Shown: piece by piece, positions 33,291 through 40,961 of the stretch
Position numbering within the stretch: the stretch's first letter is position 1
Layout: each line of letters opens with the position of its first letter
Source of the DNA: Bacillota bacterium
Lineage (GTDB): Bacteria > Bacillota > Clostridia > Peptostreptococcales > Natronincolaceae
NCBI GenBank assembly: GCA_023387935.1
Contig: JAEWHG010000089.1
Coordinates: 1 to 44,017, forward strand
DNA: 44,017 bases
Reading direction: 5' to 3'
Program-made: the position numbers and the translations under genes
The notes under the pieces: generated by a model
The model's database searches: none
Told to the model about the DNA's origin: nothing
What the model saw: the letters and a program-made list of their open reading frames with translations, nothing else

Positions 33291-34181
33291 ATGATCGTAT
33301 ATGCAGAATACGTATTTTTAGAAAATTTCATTATGAACTATATCATACTATCTCTGACAAGCAAATTTGCTAAATACCCAACTAAACGAATAAAATTAAT
33401 TTTATCATCTTCATTTGGTGCTTTATATGCATTTATTATATTTTTTCCATCCTTACATTTTTTATTTTCTATATTAATGAAACTTGCTTGTTCAATGCTT
33501 ATAATTATTATTTCTTTTACTCCATATCGGTTTAAAGATTTTTTTAGATTGATAGGCATATTTTATCTAATAACTCTAGTATTTGGAGGAGCAGGATTTG
33601 CCTTATTTTATTTTACAAGTTTCAATGGAATTGTAAGTAATGGTATTTTTTACATATCTAATATTACTATAAAAACCATATTTATTTCTTGTGGGGTGGG
33701 CTATATTTTAATTCAGTTTTGTTGGGGATATATTCAAAAACAATTAACTAAGGAAAAGATATTAATAGATATTTGCATAAGCATTAATGGAGAAAATGCA
33801 TATTTAAAGGGGCTAGTGGATACAGGAAATTCATTAACAGATCCAATTAGTAAGTATCCAGTGATCATTGTTGAATATAGTGCAATAGAAATTCTTTTTC
33901 CTAGTGAAATTAAAGATTTTTTTATAAATAATTATATATTTAATTTTGATAAAATAATTGCACAGCTAAGTGGCACCAGTTGGATCACTAGATTTAGAAT
34001 AATACCTTATCAGGCATTAGGCACAGAAAATGGTATGTTAATTGGCTTTAAACCAGATAATGTATTCGTTCAAAATGAAGATCACAATAGAGATATTAAA
34101 GAAATTATTATTGCAATTTACCATAAAAGACTTTCGAAATCTGGAGATTATAAGGCATTATTACATCCAGATATTATTTAA
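33291..34181 (+). CDS. spoIIGA: Sigma-E processing peptidase SpoIIGA
   Basis: 296 aa. The N-terminal half has about five TM segments (residues 1-150; MIVYAEYVFLENFIMNYIIL start is canonical). The C-terminal half is a dimeric retropepsin-like aspartic protease with GLVDTGNSLTDP, catalytic D177 in DTG. It cleaves the pro-sequence of SigE in the mother cell after a forespore signal (SpoIIR). The next gene encodes its substrate. The SD aggaggggaa (33280-33289) is strong. It is probably under the Spo0A-type promoter at 33190, and sigE follows 54 nt later, so the pair is co-transcribed. Confidence 0.95.
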   Translation: MIVYAEYVFLENFIMNYIILSLTSKFAKYPTKRIKLILSSSFGALYAFIIFFPSLHFLFSILMKLACSMLIIIISFTPYRFKDFFRLIGIFYLITLVFGGAGFALFYFTSFNGIVSNGIFYISNITIKTIFISCGVGYILIQFCWGYIQKQLTKEKILIDICISINGENAYLKGLVDTGNSLTDPISKYPVIIVEYSAIEILFPSEIKDFFINNYIFNFDKIIAQLSGTSWITRFRIIPYQALGTENGMLIGFKPDNVFVQNEDHNRDIKEIIIAIYHKRLSKSGDYKALLHPDII

Positions 34182-34235
34182 AGGATATGTATGAATTCAA
34201 TTCAGGCATACAAAATTGAAACGGAGGCATGCAAA

Positions 34236-34970
34236 TTGAAAAAAACTATAAAAAATATCAAATTAATGTATCGTTATTACTTTATTAAAATTTTAAAGAA
34301 ACTCAAATTATATAACGAGGAAAGTATTTATTATATAGGGGGTAGTGAAGCTCTACCTCCACCTCTGAGTAATGATGAAGAGAATTTTTTAATATCTAAA
34401 CTTAGAGACGATGAAAGTACAGTTAGAACTATTTTAATAGAAAGAAATCTCCGCTTAGTAGTTTATATTGCAAGAAAATTTGAAAATACAGGAATAGGTA
34501 TAGAAGATTTAATTTCAATAGGAACAATAGGGTTGATTAAAGCGGTAAATACATTTAATCCTGAAAAGAATATTAAACTTGCTACATATGCTTCACGCTG
34601 TATTGAAAATGAGATTTTAATGTATTTAAGAAGAAATAGTAAAATAAGGATGGAGGTTTCCTTCGATGAGCCTTTAAATATTGATTGGGATGGAAATGAA
34701 CTCCTTCTTTCGGATATATTAGGAACTGAAAACGATATTATACATAAATTTTTAGAAGAGGAAGTAGATAGGGAACTTTTAAAAATATCTTTAGAAAAAT
34801 TATCTAAGAGAGAAAGAAAAATAATGGAGTTGCGATTTGGTCTAAATACTGGACAAGAAAAGACCCAAAAGGAGGTTGCTGATATTTTAGGAATTTCACA
34901 GTCCTATATTTCTAGGTTGGAAAAGAGAATTATTGCGAGACTACAAAAGGAAATTAATCGATTGGTATAA
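34236..34970 (+). CDS. sigE: RNA polymerase sporulation sigma factor SigE (precursor)
   Basis: 244 aa sigma-70 family factor for the mother cell. A basic hydrophobic pro-sequence (about residues 1-30) precedes YYIGGSEALPPPLS, the conserved mature N-terminus. Region 2 contains IERNLRLVVYIARKFENTGIGIEDLISIGTIGLIKA and ATYASRCIENEILMYLRRN. Region 4 contains KERKIMELRFGLN and the HTH VADILGISQSYISRLEKR. TTG 34236 is preferred: ggagg (34224-34228) is well placed and the N-terminus MKKTIKNIKL matches known pro-SigE; ATG 34191 would add 15 residues with a poorer SD (aaagga). Activated by the SpoIIGA protein encoded just upstream. Confidence 0.95.
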   Translation: MKKTIKNIKLMYRYYFIKILKKLKLYNEESIYYIGGSEALPPPLSNDEENFLISKLRDDESTVRTILIERNLRLVVYIARKFENTGIGIEDLISIGTIGLIKAVNTFNPEKNIKLATYASRCIENEILMYLRRNSKIRMEVSFDEPLNIDWDGNELLLSDILGTENDIIHKFLEEEVDRELLKISLEKLSKRERKIMELRFGLNTGQEKTQKEVADILGISQSYISRLEKRIIARLQKEINRLV

Positions 34971-35038
34971 AAGCAGATTTGCTGTGATCTAAGTAATTAC
35001 ACCATTGCATAGATTAGACAGCTTACTGCTTTTTTTTA
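34969..35038 (+). terminator. Rho-independent terminator of spoIIGA-sigE
   Basis: Outer stem aaaagcag (34969-34976) / ctgctttt (35026-35033), inner gctgt (34981-34985) / acagc (35018-35022) and tctaa-like pairing, then eight T. The sigE stop codon overlaps the base of the stem. Element 2 copy 1 begins in its T tract. Confidence 0.75.
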
Positions 35039-35143
35039 TAACAAATAGGAAAATTCTCCTTTAATATTTTAAATAGAAAAGAATTTTTCATAAATGAGTT
35101 TCAAAAAGGCTTCCTAATAATGCTTCACCAGAAGCTTTTTTTA
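35032..35143 (+). repeat. Dispersed element 2, copy 1 (about 112 bp)
   Basis: Aligns along its whole length with 40612-40723. Shared blocks are aataggaaa, aaatagaaaa, taaatgagtttcaaaaa and gcttccta. Internal helix gaaaattc / gaatttttc, and a terminal hairpin aaaaaggcttc (35103-35113) / gaagctttttt (35131-35141) ending in T's, so the element carries its own terminator-like end. It fills most of the sigE-sigG gap. Confidence 0.8.
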
Positions 35144-35190
35144 TTATATAAGAAATATAGTTTATATTTATAGTATTATAATTAATCAAT

Positions 35191-35217
35191 GTATAATTTC
35201 AGTCAAAAGGTCAATAA
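35191..35217 (+). promoter_or_regulatory. Possible sigma-F-type promoter for sigG
   Basis: GTATA (35191-35195) fits the -35 GYATA and GGTCAATAA (35209-35217) partly fits the -10 GGNNANNNT; the spacing of 13 bp is slightly short. sigG is a sigma-F target in Bacillus. Tentative. Confidence 0.35.
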
Positions 35218-35244
35218 TTTTAAATACTAAAGGGGTAATTCATA

Positions 35245-35274
35245 GTGAAGGGACTGAAAAACAATGCATATTAA
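35245..35274 (+). CDS. Possible 9-codon upstream ORF overlapping the sigG start
   Basis: GTG at 35245 opens a frame coding VKGLKNNAY and stopping at TAA 35272-35274, beyond the sigG ATG at 35264. It has the best SD in the leader (aggggt, 35231-35236, 8 nt spacing). The sigG ATG relies on gaaggga (35247-35253). Translation of this leader would compete with or couple to sigG. No coding evidence beyond the SD and start codon, so it is speculative. Confidence 0.25.
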   Translation: MKGLKNNAY

Positions 35275-36037
35275 TAAGGTTGAAATCTGCGGAGTGAATA
35301 CATCAGAATTACCAGTACTAAAAAATAGTCAGATGCGAGTATTGTTTGATCGTATACATAAAGGAGATAACAGTGCTAGGGAAGAGTTTATACAAGGGAA
35401 TTTAAGATTAGTGCTAAGTGTAATCCAAAGATTTAATAATAGAGGAGAGCATGTTGATGATTTATTTCAAGTCGGATGTATTGGGCTTATAAAGGCTATT
35501 GATAACTTTGATCTTAGTCATAATGTGCGTTTTTCTACATACGCAGTGCCTATGATTATTGGTGAAATACGAAGATACTTGAGAGATAATAACTCCATTA
35601 GAGTTAGTAGATCTTTAAGAGATACGGCGTATAAGGCTCTTCAAGTACGAGATCAGCTTATTAATAAGAATGGTAAGGAACCAACAGTTACACAGATTGC
35701 TGAAGAATTAAATCTACCAAGGGAAGATGTGGTATTTGCTTTAGATGCGATACAAGATCCAGTTTCCCTTTTTGAACCAATTTATCAGGATAGTGGAGAT
35801 GCTATATTTGTTATGGATCAAGTCAGCGATGAAAAAAGTGAAGATGAATGCTGGATAGATGGAATAGCTTTGCGCGAGGCTATGAAAAAATTGAATCCTA
35901 GAGAAAAGCATATACTTTCATTAAGATTTTTTGAAGGAAGAACACAAATGGAAGTGGCAGATGAAATTGGAATATCCCAAGCTCAAGTATCTAGATTAGA
36001 AAAAACAGCCTTAAGACATATGAGAAAACATATTTAA
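35264..36037 (+). CDS. sigG: RNA polymerase sporulation sigma factor SigG
   Basis: 257 aa forespore-specific sigma factor. The N-terminus NKVEICGVNTSELPVLKN is the SigG hallmark that anti-sigma factors (SpoIIAB, CsfB) contact. Region 2 has GNLRLVLSVIQRFNNRGEHV, DDLFQVGCIGLIKAIDNFDL and FSTYAVPMIIGEIRRYLRDNN. Region 3 has ALDAIQDPVSLFEPIYQDSGD. Region 4 ends with VADEIGISQAQVSRLEK. Late forespore genes depend on it. It is separated from sigE by a terminator and repeat element 2, so it probably has its own promoter (candidate at 35191). The SD is only moderate, and a short overlapping upstream ORF may limit translation. Confidence 0.97.
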   Translation: MHINKVEICGVNTSELPVLKNSQMRVLFDRIHKGDNSAREEFIQGNLRLVLSVIQRFNNRGEHVDDLFQVGCIGLIKAIDNFDLSHNVRFSTYAVPMIIGEIRRYLRDNNSIRVSRSLRDTAYKALQVRDQLINKNGKEPTVTQIAEELNLPREDVVFALDAIQDPVSLFEPIYQDSGDAIFVMDQVSDEKSEDECWIDGIALREAMKKLNPREKHILSLRFFEGRTQMEVADEIGISQAQVSRLEKTALRHMRKHI

Positions 36038-36060
36038 TCCCTCTTTAACGAGGGATTTTA
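36036..36060 (+). terminator. Rho-independent terminator of sigG
   Basis: aatccctc (36036-36043) / gagggatt (36050-36057), loop tttaac, followed by tta. The last two bases of the sigG stop codon are in the stem. Confidence 0.7.
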
Positions 36061-36078
36061 TTATGAATACAACAAGGT

Positions 36079-36135
36079 TCCCGGGACCCATGAGCAATCT
36101 TTGATTGCGTTAATGGGTGGGGTTCTTATTTTTGC
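36079..36135 (+). other. GC-rich structured island between sigG and ylmC
   Basis: An unusually GC-rich patch in AT-rich surroundings. tcccggga (36079-36086) is a perfect palindrome. acccat (36086-36091) pairs with atgggt (36113-36118) and encloses gcaat (36094-36098) / attgc (36104-36108). A T-rich stretch (tcttattttt) begins 8 nt after. It could be a second terminator or a structured leader of ylmC. Confidence 0.4.
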
Positions 36136-36233
36136 ATTTATAAACACATATAATTTTATGTAATAATTCTGACTTAAAATATATAAACATAGGAATATAA
36201 CTAGTGTAGTATATCCATAGTAGGAGGGAAAAC

Positions 36234-36554
36234 ATGATAAAAGCATCTGATCTAACAGAAAAAGAAGTGGTTAATATAACTGATGGTAGGAGAATAGGAA
36301 TGATCACAGATTTAGAAGTTGATTTGCAAAAAGGAAAAATAAACGCAATTATAATTCCGGATAGTGGAAGAATAATTGGATTGTTTAGCAAGGAATTAGA
36401 GTACGAAATAAAGTGGAATCAGATAAAAAAAATTGGGGAAGATGTAATCTTAATTGAAATTAAAGATGGTGCAGAGTCTATAAAACCATATAATAATGAG
36501 GAAGTAACGTATATTCCAAAAGAAAAACCAAAGGTTTCTTCAGAAACAATTTAA
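36234..36554 (+). CDS. ylmC: YlmC/YmxH family PRC-barrel sporulation protein
   Basis: A 106-aa single PRC-barrel protein: DLTEKEVVNITDGRRIGMITDL, then GKINAIIIPDSG and WNQIKKIGEDVILIEI. YlmC/YmxH genes are conserved near sigG or in sporulation neighbourhoods of spore formers, and their molecular function is unknown. The SD aggaggg (36223-36229) is strong. The 17 C-terminal residues (YIPKEKPKVSSETI) are outside the domain. It is downstream of sigG but separated by a terminator and the structured island, so it may have its own promoter. Confidence 0.88.
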   Translation: MIKASDLTEKEVVNITDGRRIGMITDLEVDLQKGKINAIIIPDSGRIIGLFSKELEYEIKWNQIKKIGEDVILIEIKDGAESIKPYNNEEVTYIPKEKPKVSSETI

Positions 36555-36651
36555 GGACAATTAATATTAGCTTATAGGGTATTATAAAATTATAAATATA
36601 TATTCCTTCTATCATTATAGCTGTAATACAAAAAGTATTTTCTAAAACAGT

Positions 36652-36680
36652 TAGACATCTAAATTTTACTATATTATAAT
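36652..36680 (+). promoter_or_regulatory. Sigma-A-type promoter for nrdR
   Basis: TAGACA (36652-36657), 17-bp spacer, TATAAT (36675-36680). The nrdR ATG is 67 bp downstream. Confidence 0.7.
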
Positions 36681-36746
36681 GTATATAAGTGTATAAGAAA
36701 ATAGTTAACAATAAATATATTATAATAAATGGAAGGAGGAATTATG

Positions 36747-37208
36747 ATGAATTGCCCATTTTGTTCATATAATGATTCAAAGGTAATAGATTCCAGACCA
36801 ACTGATGAAGGACAAGCGATACGAAGAAGAAGAGAATGTATGTCATGCGCTAAAAGATTTACTACATATGAAAAAGTTGATGAGATCCCATTAATAGTAG
36901 TTAAGAAAAACGGTAACAGGGAACCATATAATAGAAATAAGATATTAAATGGCGTAATACGATCTTGCGAAAAAAGACCTGTATCTATAAAAGATATTGA
37001 AGATCTCGTAGATGGAATAGAAAAACAAATATATAATACGATGGAACGAGAGATTACAACAGAGCTAATAGGAAACCTAGTAATAGATAAAATTAAAGAT
37101 CTTGATGAAGTTGCATACGTAAGATTTGCATCTGTATATAGAGAATTTAAAGATATCAATACTTTTATGGATGAAGTAAAAAAGATTTTAAGCGAAAAAA
37201 CAGAATAA
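36747..37208 (+). CDS. nrdR: Transcriptional repressor NrdR
   Basis: 153 aa. An N-terminal zinc ribbon with C3, C6, C31 and C34 (CPFC ... CMSC), KVIDSRPTDEGQAIRRRREC as family signature, and an ATP-cone domain (about residues 49-139, VVKKNGNREPYNRNKILNGV). NrdR senses dATP/ATP and represses ribonucleotide reductase genes through NrdR boxes. ATG 36747 gives the canonical one-residue lead before the first Cys region; ATG 36744 is also possible. aaggagg (36733-36739) is the SD. It lies before pgeF, separated by a long hairpin. Confidence 0.96.
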   Translation: MNCPFCSYNDSKVIDSRPTDEGQAIRRRRECMSCAKRFTTYEKVDEIPLIVVKKNGNREPYNRNKILNGVIRSCEKRPVSIKDIEDLVDGIEKQIYNTMEREITTELIGNLVIDKIKDLDEVAYVRFASVYREFKDINTFMDEVKKILSEKTE

Positions 37209-37250
37209 TAGTAGACAAGAGCAGGTATTTTCTTGCTCTTGTCTACTATT
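37207..37250 (+). terminator. Long hairpin between nrdR and pgeF
   Basis: A 17-bp perfect stem 37207-37223 / 37234-37250 (aatagtagacaagagca / tgctcttgtctactatt), loop 10 nt. It starts in the nrdR stop codon and ends one base before the pgeF SD. The T tract is short (attt), so read-through is likely and an mRNA-stability role is possible. Confidence 0.6.
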
Positions 37251-37265
37251 TAGGAGGTGTTAATA

Positions 37266-38078
37266 GTGGCGTATAATGTGGAATCAAAAGGAGAGGTTCG
37301 GTTTATAACATTTAAAAGGTTAAAAAACATACCATTTATTAAACATGGATTCAGTACCAGAATCGGTGGCATTAGCCAAGGCGGATATAACTCATTAAAC
37401 ATAGGTCTAAAAACTGAAGATATTGAAAGTAATATAAAGGAAAATATTAGAAGGTTTGCATGTGCCATTGGAGTTGATTATAAAAAACTAGTAATATCGG
37501 ATCAAGTACATAAGGATGTTATAAAAATAGTTACTGAAAAAGACGCTGGAAAAGGTTATTTTAAAGAAAAAGATTATAGTGAAATAGATGGTTTAGTTAC
37601 CAATGTTAAGGGTATTCCTTTATTGACTATATTTGCTGACTGTGTACCTATATTTTTTGTAGATCCTATAAAAAAAGCTATTGGTGTTAGCCACGCTGGC
37701 TGGAAGGGAACTAGACTAAAAATAGGTAAAAAAACAGTGGAGGCCATGATAAGTGAGTATGGATCCAACCCTGAGGATATAATAGCATTAATTGGACCAT
37801 CGATAGGGGAATGTTGCTATGAAATAGATAAAAGGGTAGTGGATGAATTTAATAGTAGTTTTTCAGATACTTCTAGTTTTATCTCTTTAATAGAAGACAA
37901 TAGATATCAGCTTAATTTATGGACTGCGAATCGGATTACTTTACAAGAAGCTGGTTTGTTAGATGAAAATATAGTAATTTCCAATTTGTGTACAGGATGC
38001 AATGTAGATTTATTTTATTCTTACAGGAAAGAAAAAGGCAATACAGGTAGAATGGGTGCAATAATTCAATTAATATAG
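37266..38078 (+). CDS. pgeF: Peptidoglycan editing factor PgeF (YlmD/YfiH, laccase-domain family)
   Basis: 270 aa. DUF152/laccase-domain motifs are present: HGFSTRIGGISQGGYNSLNIG, the first zinc-site His in SDQVHKD, the Cys in FADCVPIFFVDP, the His in GVSHAGWKGT, then GPSIGECCYEID and CTGCNVDLFYSYRKEKGNTGRMGA. Members were called multicopper oxidases but were later shown to hydrolyse purine nucleosides, and E. coli PgeF edits wrong peptidoglycan precursors. GTG 37266 is chosen: taggagg (37251-37257) is 8 nt upstream, while GTG 37257 would overlap the SD. The RR gene follows 14 nt later. Confidence 0.92.
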   Translation: MAYNVESKGEVRFITFKRLKNIPFIKHGFSTRIGGISQGGYNSLNIGLKTEDIESNIKENIRRFACAIGVDYKKLVISDQVHKDVIKIVTEKDAGKGYFKEKDYSEIDGLVTNVKGIPLLTIFADCVPIFFVDPIKKAIGVSHAGWKGTRLKIGKKTVEAMISEYGSNPEDIIALIGPSIGECCYEIDKRVVDEFNSSFSDTSSFISLIEDNRYQLNLWTANRITLQEAGLLDENIVISNLCTGCNVDLFYSYRKEKGNTGRMGAIIQLI

Positions 38079-38092
38079 CGAGAGGTGAAGCA

Positions 38093-38791
38093 ATGAATTA
38101 TAAATACAATAAAACAGTGTTAATAGTCGATGATGAGGAACATATTCTAGAATTAATAAAATTTAATTTAGAGAGAGAAGGGTATAATGTTCTGCTATGT
38201 GATAATGGAGAAGAATGTATATACATTATAAAAAATAATGTTATTGATTTAGTAATTCTAGATTTAATGCTTCCAGGAATTGATGGAATTGAAGTTTGCA
38301 AAAGGATTCGCAGAATGGAAGAGTATGAAAAGCTTCCTGTTATTATGCTAACTGCTAAAAGTGAAGAAACTGACAGAATCTTAGGATTAGAGTTAGGTGC
38401 GGACGACTACATAACAAAGCCTTTTAGCGTTAGGGAGCTTATTGCTAGAATAAAGGCTGTTCTTAGAAGAAGTGAAAGCAAACAAGAAAGTAGGGAAAAA
38501 ACTATTAATGTAAAGGATTTAATTATTGATATAGAAAAACATATAGTCACAATCAATAACATTCAAATTGAGTTAACACTTAAAGAATTTGAGTTATTAA
38601 AAATATTAGCAGAAAATAGAGGTAAGGTATTATCTAGAAATTTTTTGCTTGATGAAATATGGGGCTATGAATATTTTGGAGAAACAAGAACTGTCGATGT
38701 GCATATAAGACACCTCAGAAAAAAAATTGGAGACGATGAGTCAAACAAATATATTGAGACTATAAGAGGCGTAGGATATAAGATGAAGTAG
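38093..38791 (+). CDS. OmpR/PhoB-family response regulator
   Basis: 232 aa. The receiver domain (1-125) has VDDE acidic pocket, phosphoacceptor D57 in VILDLMLPG, Thr in MLTAKSEETD and Lys in YITKPFSVRE. The C-terminal winged helix (about 137-230) shows LTLKEFELLKILAENRGKVLSR and TVDVHIRHLRKKIGD, YIETIRGVGYKM. It is closest in type to PhoB/PhoP or YycF-like regulators. The cognate kinase starts 8 nt downstream. No pst or phoU genes are in the window, so phosphate sensing is not shown. The SD gaggtgaa (38082-38089) precedes ATG. Confidence 0.92.
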   Translation: MNYKYNKTVLIVDDEEHILELIKFNLEREGYNVLLCDNGEECIYIIKNNVIDLVILDLMLPGIDGIEVCKRIRRMEEYEKLPVIMLTAKSEETDRILGLELGADDYITKPFSVRELIARIKAVLRRSESKQESREKTINVKDLIIDIEKHIVTINNIQIELTLKEFELLKILAENRGKVLSRNFLLDEIWGYEYFGETRTVDVHIRHLRKKIGDDESNKYIETIRGVGYKMK

Positions 38792-38799
38792 GTGAAATC

Positions 38800-40560
38800 A
38801 TGCAGAAAAAAATATTTGGTGTTTTTACATTGATACTTCTGGTTAGCACATTGTTAACAGGATTCCTTTCTTTGAGCCTTATAACGAATAACCATACAAG
38901 AGAACTTGAGGAAAGATTAATTTCAAACGCTCAATTAATAGAAAGTGTAATTGCTGAGAATAGAGAATTAATTAATACAGGAGAGTTACAAAGAATATCA
39001 GAGGATTTTGGCAATAAAATTGAGTCGAGGATAACAATTATTGATAAAAATGGTGAAGTCTTAGCAGACACACTAGCTAATAGTTTACCGGCTGAGAATC
39101 ATGGAAATAGACCAGAAATAATAGAGGCTTTCAATGGTGAAATAGGAAAAGAGATCCGTTATAGCAGTACCACTGGAGAGAACACGCTTTATGTGGCGCT
39201 GCCTATAAATTTAGAAGATAAAAATACATTTGTAATAAGATTATCCATAGATTTAGCAAAAATAGATAAAGTAAATCAACAATTATTTTATTATATTGGA
39301 TTCTCTGTTTTATTTAGTTTAGCTGCAGCACTATTGTTAGGATATAGATTTATTGGTAGGCTAATGGATCCGATTAAACAAATAATAGAAGCTTCAATGA
39401 AAATTGCTAATGGAAAATTTGACAGAAGAGTTAAGGTGCAATCAACTGATGAAATTGGTGAGCTAGCAATTAATTTCAATCATATGGCAGACCATCTTGA
39501 AAATACGATCCTCCAATTATCAGATAGTAATACTAAATTTAAAGCACTCTTAACTAGTATGATAGATCCTATCATCGCCATAGATAGTAATCAAAATGTT
39601 ATATTATTTAATCAATCTGCGGAAAAACTTTTTAATGTAAATGCGAATGATGTTATGGGTAAAGATATCGTTGAAATTATTATAGAGTATTCATTAGATA
39701 AACAGCTGATAGATGTATTTACTGCAGAACCTAGTAGTTTTGAAATAAAAATTAACCAACCTACGAGAAAGACTTTAAACATAAATACGAATCCAATCCA
39801 GTTGGATTATGATCCAACTAGGATTATCGGAATAGTAGCCGTAATAAAAGATGTTACAGAAATTAGAAGATTAGAAAAGGTTAGATCAGATTTCGTTGCA
39901 AATGTTTCTCATGAATTAAAAACGCCTCTCACATCAATAAATGGATTCGTAGAAACATTAAAATTAGGCGCTATAGAGGATAAAGAAGTTGCAATGCATT
40001 TTTTAGATATTATTGAGATTGAAACAGATAGATTGAAAAGATTAATAAATGACATTCTAACATTATCTGAAATAGAGAATATGGAAACAAAATCTATAAT
40101 TCGTGAGATTGATCCTGGAGAAACCCTCAGAGAAGTTGCTGATTTTATTACACCAATTGCAAATTCTAAACAAATCGAATTACAAACAGAAATTGATCTT
40201 AATTTACCCATTATATATGGTAATAGAGATTGGTTTAAACAACTTGTAATAAATCTACTAGATAACGCAATTAAATATACACAATCGGGTGGAAGGGTAC
40301 AATTAATAGCATATAAAAAGTATAACAACATAATAATAATCGTTAAAGATACGGGGATAGGTATTCCTAAAAAGAATGTTTCTAGATTATTCGAAAGATT
40401 TTATACAGTGGATAAAGCTAGAAGTAGGAAGGTCGGAGGAACAGGATTAGGGTTAGCTATTGTAAAACATATCGTATTATCTTTTAATGGAAAAGTTAGA
40501 GTAAATAGTGAAGAAGGAAAAGGATCAGAATTTACCGTAATAATACCAGCAAAAAAATAA
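38800..40560 (+). CDS. Membrane sensor histidine kinase (PhoR/PnpS-like, HAMP-PAS-HisKA-HATPase)
   Basis: 586 aa. TM1 (about residues 5-28), an extracytoplasmic sensor loop (about 30-163, with TIIDKNGEVLADTLAN typical of a Cache/PAS-like fold), TM2 (about 165-187), HAMP (about 188-240), a PAS domain (about 250-355), and HisKA with H371 in FVANVSHELKTPLTSI. The HATPase has NLLDNAIKYT (N box), DTGIGIP (G1), ERFYTVDKAR (F) and GGTGLGLAIV (G2). It is complete and presumably phosphorylates the regulator encoded just upstream. The domain order equals clostridial PhoR/PnpS kinases; the signal is unknown. A strong terminator follows at 40583. Confidence 0.93.
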   Translation: MQKKIFGVFTLILLVSTLLTGFLSLSLITNNHTRELEERLISNAQLIESVIAENRELINTGELQRISEDFGNKIESRITIIDKNGEVLADTLANSLPAENHGNRPEIIEAFNGEIGKEIRYSSTTGENTLYVALPINLEDKNTFVIRLSIDLAKIDKVNQQLFYYIGFSVLFSLAAALLLGYRFIGRLMDPIKQIIEASMKIANGKFDRRVKVQSTDEIGELAINFNHMADHLENTILQLSDSNTKFKALLTSMIDPIIAIDSNQNVILFNQSAEKLFNVNANDVMGKDIVEIIIEYSLDKQLIDVFTAEPSSFEIKINQPTRKTLNINTNPIQLDYDPTRIIGIVAVIKDVTEIRRLEKVRSDFVANVSHELKTPLTSINGFVETLKLGAIEDKEVAMHFLDIIEIETDRLKRLINDILTLSEIENMETKSIIREIDPGETLREVADFITPIANSKQIELQTEIDLNLPIIYGNRDWFKQLVINLLDNAIKYTQSGGRVQLIAYKKYNNIIIIVKDTGIGIPKKNVSRLFERFYTVDKARSRKVGGTGLGLAIVKHIVLSFNGKVRVNSEEGKGSEFTVIIPAKK

Positions 40561-40582
40561 TTTAAAATAAATATTTTATGAT

Positions 40583-40617
40583 AAAAAATGATGTAGGAAA
40601 AAGCTACATCATTTTTT
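40583..40617 (+). terminator. Rho-independent terminator of the two-component operon
   Basis: A 14-bp perfect stem aaaaaatgatgtag (40583-40596) / ctacatcatttttt (40604-40617), loop gaaaaag; the T tract is in the right arm. Element 2 copy 2 starts in the T tract. Confidence 0.88.
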
Positions 40618-40723
40618 ATAACGAATAGGAAAGTTCGCTTTTAATGCTTTAAATAGAAAAAACTTTTCGTAAATGAGTTTCAAAAAAAGCTTCCTATAAT
40701 GCTTTAATAGAAGCTTTTTTTTA
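40612..40723 (+). repeat. Dispersed element 2, copy 2 (about 112 bp)
   Basis: Second copy of the element at 35032. Internal helix gaaagtt / aacttttc, where copy 1 has gaaaatt / aatttttc: an A-T pair replaced by G-C. The 3' hairpin aaaaaaagcttc (40682-40693) / gaagctttttttt (40710-40722) ends in T's. It is followed without gap by element 1 copy C. Confidence 0.8.
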
Positions 40724-40801
40724 TTTTGAGCACTTGAAATTCTAAAAAAAGCTTAGAATTGAGTTCAAGACAAAGTTTGTGGTGTAAACGAACAAACTTT
40801 A
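40721..40801 (+). repeat. Dispersed element 1, copy C (81 bp)
   Basis: Same layout as copies A and B: ttattttgagcacttgaaat, then gcttagaattgag, then aaagtttgt (40772-40780) pairing perfectly with acaaacttt (40792-40800). It begins in the T tract of element 2. Confidence 0.85.
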
Positions 40802-40961
40802 TACAGAAATTTTATCAAGCGGCTTTTAGTATAGTTTAATTATTGTAAGGGAAACCTAAAGTCAATTAAAATAATAAATTACGTATCAATTAGGAGAATG
40901 CAGCTAATTAGTTTATTCAAAATTTAGTTAGATAATTAGTTATTTACAAGGAGGAAACAAT
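40802..40961. other. Remainder of the 401-bp gap upstream of DUF1614
   Basis: AT-rich, no ORF. The SD caaggaggaaac (40947-40958) serves the next gene. No promoter with both boxes was recognised. Confidence 0.4.

Noticed and set aside
34191..34235. ATG start 15 codons upstream of the SigE TTG
   Set aside because: Weaker SD and extra residues outside the known pro-SigE N-terminus; it cannot be fully excluded.
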